A stretch of DNA of 64,000 nt from Rodentibacter haemolyticus (GTDB lineage: Bacteria > Pseudomonadota > Gammaproteobacteria > Enterobacterales > Pasteurellaceae). The notes under the pieces were generated by a model that saw only the letters and a list, made by a program, of their open reading frames with translations, did not search any database and was not told the DNA's origin. The stretch lies in the NCBI RefSeq assembly GCF_015356115.1, contig NZ_CP063056.1, positions 1,860,001-1,924,000 on the forward strand. Direction: 5' to 3'. The translations under genes were made by a program, and so were the position numbers. Positions 59,315 to 64,000 of this stretch are shown piece after piece (within the stretch, counting starts at the first letter, position 1; every line of letters begins with the position of its first letter).

Positions 59315-60040
59315 TTATTTTACAGCGATCATCGAACCGAAATTAAAACATTGAAACCACAATTCTACTTGTGAGAATCCTACATTTTTTAGCCGGGTTT
59401 TATGTGTTTTTATTGAATCGGTACGCATTACATTTTCAAGTGCAGTGCGTTTCTGGCTCACTTCCAATTCGCTGTAGCCGTTGGCACGTTTGAATTGATG
59501 ATGTAAATCAATCAATAAATTATCTACTTTTTCATCTTCAAAACGGAATTTTTCCGAAAGCACCAATACACTATTCGGGTTTAAGCCTTGATAGATTTTT
59601 TCAAGCAATGTAGTGCGATCTTCCGGTGGTAAAAATTGTAGCGTGAAATTCAAAATCACCATAGAGGCATTTTTTATTTCGATATGACGAATATCGTCAC
59701 ATAAAATTTCGACTGGAACGTTACTGTGGTAAGCCGCAATATGTTGGCGACAACGTTCCACCATGGGCAGAGAGTTATCAATACCGATGATTTTTACGTT
59801 GGGTTGATGAATATTTCTACGGGCAGAAAGGGTTGCAGCACCGCGTGAGCAACCGAGATCATACACATTGCTGTTTGCCGTCACAAAACGTTCGGCAAGC
59901 ATACCGATTGCGGTGATGATATTGGAATAACCCGGTACGGAGCGTTGGATCATATCAGGGAATACTTCGGCAACGTTTTCATCAAAGGTGAAATCGCCCA
60001 GTTTTTCGATAGGGGTTGAGAAGATGGTATCTTTCATCAT
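59315..60040 (-). CDS. cmoA: Carboxy-S-adenosyl-L-methionine synthase CmoA
   Basis: CmoA makes carboxy-SAM from SAM and prephenate for the wobble modification cmo5U34 in tRNAs. The 241-residue protein has the SAM-binding motif YDLGCSRGAATLSAR and IIGIDNSLPMVERCR. The FTLQFLPPEDR segment is also typical. The length equals that of the crystallised H. influenzae homologue. The CmoB partner is not adjacent. Its ATG pair (MMKD) lies just after a gap with a USS. Confidence 0.95.
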   Translation of the reverse strand: MMKDTIFSTPIEKLGDFTFDENVAEVFPDMIQRSVPGYSNIITAIGMLAERFVTANSNVYDLGCSRGAATLSARRNIHQPNVKIIGIDNSLPMVERCRQHIAAYHSNVPVEILCDDIRHIEIKNASMVILNFTLQFLPPEDRTTLLEKIYQGLNPNSVLVLSEKFRFEDEKVDNLLIDLHHQFKRANGYSELEVSQKRTALENVMRTDSIKTHKTRLKNVGFSQVELWFQCFNFGSMIAVK

Positions 60041-60099
60041 TAAATATTTTTAGTTCAAAAGTGCGGTTAATTTGGAAGAAGTTTTTGTAACAATTTGGG

Positions 60100-60621
60100 T
60101 TATATTGCCCTATTAAATAGATGCTTCATCGCCCTTTCTTCTTGTCGAATACGTATTGTAAGAAGGGTCAAATAAATAGGCAATCCCAGCATTGCTGTAT
60201 AGCTTGCTTGACATAATAGACTAAGCCCAATTAATTCGGGAATGATATTAAGGAAATAATTTGGATGGCGAACATACTTAAATAAAAATGATCTATTTAT
60301 CTTATGCTCAGGTAGAATATAAATCTTAACTGTCCAAATTTCATTTAAGCTGTAAATAACGTAAAACAACATGATAATAGCAAATACAAGGATAACTAAA
60401 CCGATTTGCGATAGTGTGTCGAATGGAACATTCTTATAGTTTGCTTCAATAATTGCTGATGTATAGAATAAGATATGTACAACTGATAGTAAATTTGAAT
60501 TAATTTTACCGTATTGTATGGCTCCTTTTGCAATTAACGCTTTTTCATTTTTTATTGAAATAGATAAGCTATAAAAGCGAATAGCCAAGGTGGCAATAAA
60601 TACAATATTAATGATTAACAT
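60100..60621 (-). CDS. ICMT-like membrane methyltransferase family protein
   Basis: The 173-residue protein has about five hydrophobic segments and the C-terminal ICMT-family signature: KYVRHPNYFLNIIPELIGL followed by RIRQEERAM, the SAM-binding elements of isoprenylcysteine carboxyl methyltransferase-like proteins. In bacteria the substrate is unknown. Start 60621 follows AGAGGAA by 5 bases; the adjacent ATG at 60624 and an extended frame to 60687 are alternatives. Its sequence is AT-richer than its neighbours cmoA and aspS. Confidence 0.7.
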   Translation of the reverse strand: MLIINIVFIATLAIRFYSLSISIKNEKALIAKGAIQYGKINSNLLSVVHILFYTSAIIEANYKNVPFDTLSQIGLVILVFAIIMLFYVIYSLNEIWTVKIYILPEHKINRSFLFKYVRHPNYFLNIIPELIGLSLLCQASYTAMLGLPIYLTLLTIRIRQEERAMKHLFNRAI

Positions 60622-60804
60622 CATTTCCTCTTTGTATGTAAAAATTAGGGGCGCCACAATAGCAAAATTTATCTTGTTATGCATCAAAAATTATTCAATA
60701 CCCTTGATTTCTAAAGGATTCAGATCAGAAATAACCTTTTCTTCTCGTTCAAATTTTCGCTATAATCCCCCCGTTTTTACAAATTCTATTAAAAGGATAA
60801 TTTT

Positions 60805-62574
60805 ATGATGCGTACACATTATTGCGGTGCGTTAAACCGTAGCAACATAGGACAAGAAGTAACACTAAGCGGCTGGGTGCATCGTCGCCGTGATTTAGGC
60901 GGTTTAATTTTTATTGATATGCGCGATCGCGAAGGCATTGTTCAAGTGTGTTTTGACCCGAAATATCAAGAAGCCTTAACGGCTGCCGCAGGTTTGCGTA
61001 ATGAATTTTGCATTCAAATTAAAGGTGAAGTGATCGCTCGCCCTGAAAATCAAATTAATAAAAATATGGCGACCGGTGAAGTGGAAGTATTGGCAAAATT
61101 ATTAAGTATCTATAATACCTCAGATGTGCTACCGCTTGATTTTAACCAAAATAACACCGAAGAACAGCGTTTGAAATACCGCTATCTTGATCTTCGCCGC
61201 CCGGAAATGGCTGAACGCCTCAAAACTCGTGCCAAAATTACTAGTTTTGTTCGCCGTTTTATGGACGAACACGGCTTCTTAGATATTGAAACCCCAATGC
61301 TTACCAAAGCAACACCTGAAGGCGCTCGTGATTACCTCGTGCCTAGCCGTGTACATAAAGGCAAATTTTATGCTTTGCCACAATCGCCGCAACTCTTCAA
61401 ACAGCTTTTAATGATGTCGGGATTTGACCGTTACTATCAAATTGTAAAATGTTTCCGTGATGAAGACCTGCGTGCGGATCGCCAGCCTGAATTTACCCAG
61501 ATCGATGTGGAAACTTCGTTCTTAACTGCGCCGGAAGTGCGTGAAATTATGGAACGTATGGTGCATGGCTTGTGGCTTGATATTATTGGCGTGGATCTTG
61601 GCAAATTCCCTGTAATGACTTGGCAAGAAGCGATGCGCCGTTTCGGTTCGGATAAACCGGATTTGCGTAATCCGTTAGAGATGGTAGATGTGGCGGATAT
61701 TGTGAAAGACGTGGATTTTAAAGTATTCCAAGGACCGGCAAATGATCCGAATGGTCGTGTCACAGTGATCCGTGCGCCAAACGGCAATGAAATTACCCGT
61801 AAACAAATTGATGAATACACGCAATTTGTCGGTATTTACGGTGCAAAAGGGTTGGCTTGGTTAAAAGTTAATGATGTGAATGCAGGTCTTGATGGCGTAC
61901 AAAGTCCGATTGCGAAGTTCTTAAACGAGGGAGTTCTAAAAGCCTTATTAGAGCGTGTCGGTGCACAAACCGGCGATATTCTTTTCTTTGGGGCGGATAA
62001 ATGGCAAATCGCAACCGATGCAATGGGAGCGCTACGCTTGAAACTCGGCCGTGATTTAGGTTTAACCCGTTTAGACCAATGGCAACCGCTTTGGGTGATC
62101 GACTTCCCAATGTTTGAGCGTGATGACGAGGGTAATCTTGCTGCAATGCACCACCCGTTTACTTCACCAAAAGATTTCTCGCCGGAACAATTAGAAGCCG
62201 ATCCGACAGCTGCTGTTGCTAACGCTTATGATATGGTGATTAATGGCTATGAAGTAGGTGGTGGTTCGGTGCGTATTTTCGACCCGAAAATGCAACAAAC
62301 CGTATTCCGCATCTTAGGCATTGATGAAGAACAACAACGCGAAAAATTCGGTTTCTTATTAGACGCATTAAAATTCGGCACACCACCTCATGCCGGTCTC
62401 GCATTCGGCTTAGACCGCTTGACAATGCTCATCACAGGCACCGAAAACATTCGTGATGTTATCGCCTTCCCGAAAACTACCGCTGCAGCCTGCTTAATGA
62501 CCGAAGCCCCAAGCTATGCAAATCCGCAAGCGTTAGTGGAGTTGGGGATTGAGGTGAAAAAACTAGCGGAATAA
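60805..62574 (+). CDS. aspS: Aspartyl-tRNA synthetase
   Basis: AspS charges tRNA-Asp. The 589-residue class IIb synthetase has the N-terminal OB anticodon-binding fold (VTLSGWVHRRRDLGGLIFIDMRDREG), motif 2 (FRDEDLRADRQPEFTQID) and motif 3 (GLAFGLDRLTMLITG), plus the bacterial GAD insertion. ATGs at 60805 and 60808 are both possible; the first is 7 bases from AAGGA and the second aligns with other AspS starts. Confidence 0.97.
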   Translation: MMRTHYCGALNRSNIGQEVTLSGWVHRRRDLGGLIFIDMRDREGIVQVCFDPKYQEALTAAAGLRNEFCIQIKGEVIARPENQINKNMATGEVEVLAKLLSIYNTSDVLPLDFNQNNTEEQRLKYRYLDLRRPEMAERLKTRAKITSFVRRFMDEHGFLDIETPMLTKATPEGARDYLVPSRVHKGKFYALPQSPQLFKQLLMMSGFDRYYQIVKCFRDEDLRADRQPEFTQIDVETSFLTAPEVREIMERMVHGLWLDIIGVDLGKFPVMTWQEAMRRFGSDKPDLRNPLEMVDVADIVKDVDFKVFQGPANDPNGRVTVIRAPNGNEITRKQIDEYTQFVGIYGAKGLAWLKVNDVNAGLDGVQSPIAKFLNEGVLKALLERVGAQTGDILFFGADKWQIATDAMGALRLKLGRDLGLTRLDQWQPLWVIDFPMFERDDEGNLAAMHHPFTSPKDFSPEQLEADPTAAVANAYDMVINGYEVGGGSVRIFDPKMQQTVFRILGIDEEQQREKFGFLLDALKFGTPPHAGLAFGLDRLTMLITGTENIRDVIAFPKTTAAACLMTEAPSYANPQALVELGIEVKKLAE

Positions 62575-62658
62575 TGACCGCTCTTTGAATGAAATAAATA
62601 GGCTTTATGCCTATTTATTTTAACGAAATTCTATAAATGAAATAAGGAGTAAGTCATA

Positions 62659-64000
62659 GTGAATAATATTTTACAAGAAAAATTTATTTCAGTATTTCGT
62701 CAGCATTATTTAATTGTGATTTTGCTGGCTGTTTTTAATACTATTTTTGTTCTAAGTACTTATTCTTTTATGAAAGAAAATTATAATGTTTTACTTTTCT
62801 TTCCTTTCTTATTTTCTTTGGTTTATTTAACTAGAAACAATACAAAATTACATTTCTATTCTTTTGTCTTAGCTCTATTTTGTGCATTAATTATTTATTC
62901 TTTGAAATTTGAACTAAAATTAGAGCAATTTATTGTTCTTGATAGTATTTTATTATTTTGTGTTCTTTTTGATGGATGGGAGAAAAATAACCGAAATTTT
63001 ATTCTGAATGCTAATGGAAATGTGTTTAGGTTAGTTAAGTCTTGTATTTTAGCTGGTCTTATTTATAGTTTTTTATTGTTAACGTTAGGTGCTATATACT
63101 ATTTATTTAATGTGAGGTTTTATGAAACTATCTATTTGAGATTAGCTCTGTTCTCAATATTTTTTATAATCCCTTTTTCTTATCTTTTATTCTCCAATAA
63201 GAAAGAAGAGAAGTTCCCTAAATTCCTTCAGCTAATTATTCAATTTGTTATTTCTCCTTATATTATCCTTTATACCTTTTTACTTTATGCTTATTTAATT
63301 TACATTATAAGTTCAAATGAATTGCCGCGTGGTGGAGTCGCTTATCTTGTTACTGCATTTTTAGCTTGTGGAATTATTGCAAGAGCTCTGCAATTGTTAT
63401 TAAATAATCCAAAGTGGAAATTGTTCTATCGCTTTTTCTCCTATTTAACTTTTGCCCCGCTAGTTTTATTATGGTTAGGGATATACGTACGAGTTTCAAA
63501 TTATGGTTTAACAACCTATCGTATTTATTTAATCGTTATTGCTTTTATTTTGACTTTTTATTCTATTTATAGTCTTTTTCCTAACAAATTTCAATATCGT
63601 TATTGGTGTGGAATAAGTCTAATTTTCCTTGGTTTCATTAGCTTTGTAGTTACCCCAGAAAAAATAAGTATTGAAAATCAAGCGTTCCGTTTTTATCAAC
63701 AACTAAATGAAATGGGGTTGCTAGATAAAAAAGGTAAAATTATAAATAGATTAGACTTAAATCGCGTTAATAAGTTGGATCCTTCAAGTGATGAATATCA
63801 GCGTTATGTTAAACTTTCAAATATGGCAATTTACCTTGGTGGAAATGAAAATTATCGCAATATTATGATACAGCAATATGGTGAAGGATTTGATGAAATT
63901 TTCTATTTTAGAAAACCTTATTCTAAACCTAGAGTTCAGCCATTAGAAACTTTAATAAACCATTATTTTAATAAGGAGAAACTCACGTATAGAGTAAAAC
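62659..64000 (+). CDS. DUF4153-like multi-pass membrane protein, 3' end missing
   Basis: A GTG at 62659 after AAGGAG opens a frame that stays open to the window edge (447 codons seen). The product begins NNILQEKFISVFRQHYLIVIL and has about ten hydrophobic segments. The block RGGVAYLVTAFLACGIIARAL, then YGLTTYRIYLIVIAFIL, is typical of DUF4153. A soluble tail starts near residue 335 (ISIENQAFRFYQQL). The sequence is clearly AT-rich relative to aspS. Function unknown; it may follow aspS in a transcript. Confidence 0.75.
   Translation, partial: MNNILQEKFISVFRQHYLIVILLAVFNTIFVLSTYSFMKENYNVLLFFPFLFSLVYLTRNNTKLHFYSFVLALFCALIIYSLKFELKLEQFIVLDSILLFCVLFDGWEKNNRNFILNANGNVFRLVKSCILAGLIYSFLLLTLGAIYYLFNVRFYETIYLRLALFSIFFIIPFSYLLFSNKKEEKFPKFLQLIIQFVISPYIILYTFLLYAYLIYIISSNELPRGGVAYLVTAFLACGIIARALQLLLNNPKWKLFYRFFSYLTFAPLVLLWLGIYVRVSNYGLTTYRIYLIVIAFILTFYSIYSLFPNKFQYRYWCGISLIFLGFISFVVTPEKISIENQAFRFYQQLNEMGLLDKKGKIINRLDLNRVNKLDPSSDEYQRYVKLSNMAIYLGGNENYRNIMIQQYGEGFDEIFYFRKPYSKPRVQPLETLINHYFNKEKLTYRVK

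Overview
The window comes from a Gammaproteobacterium of the family Pasteurellaceae. The strongest sign is the DNA uptake signal sequence (USS) core AAGTGCGGT and its complement ACCGCACTT, seen dozens of times in genes and intergenic dyads; this is the Haemophilus/Aggregatibacter/Pasteurella (Hin) type, not the Actinobacillus (Apl) type. Gene order also matches Haemophilus from memory: fadL-ogt-mutH-tilS-pdxY-accA-znuB-znuC-mepM, tyrR-hfq-rluC-rne, rdgB-kdkA-opsX, and aspS-cmoA-gloA-rnt. Differences from Haemophilus influenzae order make another Haemophilus or an Aggregatibacter plausible; I cannot name the species.

Layout. 1-9.2 kb: a LysR regulator cut by the window edge, rluA and rapA (an operon), pnuC, an AT-rich accessory cassette (two small minus-strand genes opposite an XRE regulator, 5.57-6.59 kb), the divergent pair trmN6/srmB, and rpsT. 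9.5-16.7 kb: murJ, ribF, ileS, lspA, ispH, with repeats between ileS and lspA. 16.9-23.4 kb: a BtuB-like TonB receptor, then glyQ and glyS separated by a heme-binding barrel protein, a glutaredoxin-like protein and a small lipoprotein. 23.5-32.4 kb: tRNA-Ile2(CAU), a small membrane protein, a Kef-type antiporter, rdgB-kdkA opposite opsX, a divergent AraC regulator/AhpD-like pair, and an ABC exporter. 32.46-33.72 kb: an IS3-family element with a broken transposase, inserted in a USS-dyad terminator. 33.7-44.4 kb: yfcZ, fadL, ogt-mutH, marC, tilS-pdxY, accA, znuCB, mepM. 44.5-48.2 kb: a four-gene siderophore ABC importer with a Fur-box-like start. 48.2-55.3 kb: tyrR with its own TyrR box, hflX/hfq, rluC, rne with a long leader. 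55.4-64 kb: tRNA-Ser(UGA), priC, an NhaC-family transporter behind a histidine leader peptide, rnt, gloA, cmoA, an ICMT-like membrane protein, aspS, and a DUF4153-like gene running off the end.

Most genes are housekeeping: translation and tRNA modification (rluA, rluC, trmN6, tilS, cmoA, ileS, glyQS, aspS, rpsT), RNA turnover (rne, rnt, hfq, srmB), and envelope biogenesis (murJ, lspA, ispH, kdkA, opsX, mepM). The more unusual content is intergenic. There are two dispersed structured repeat families: six copies of an element with four hairpins bounded by USSs, mostly placed just after stop codons, and five members of a roughly 165-bp MITE-like family with terminal inverted repeats. There are also USS dyads used as terminators or lying inside genes, a five-His leader peptide with an attenuator before a putative histidine transporter, and the undescribed 5.57-6.59 kb cassette. 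No CRISPR array, prophage, rRNA or replication origin was seen.
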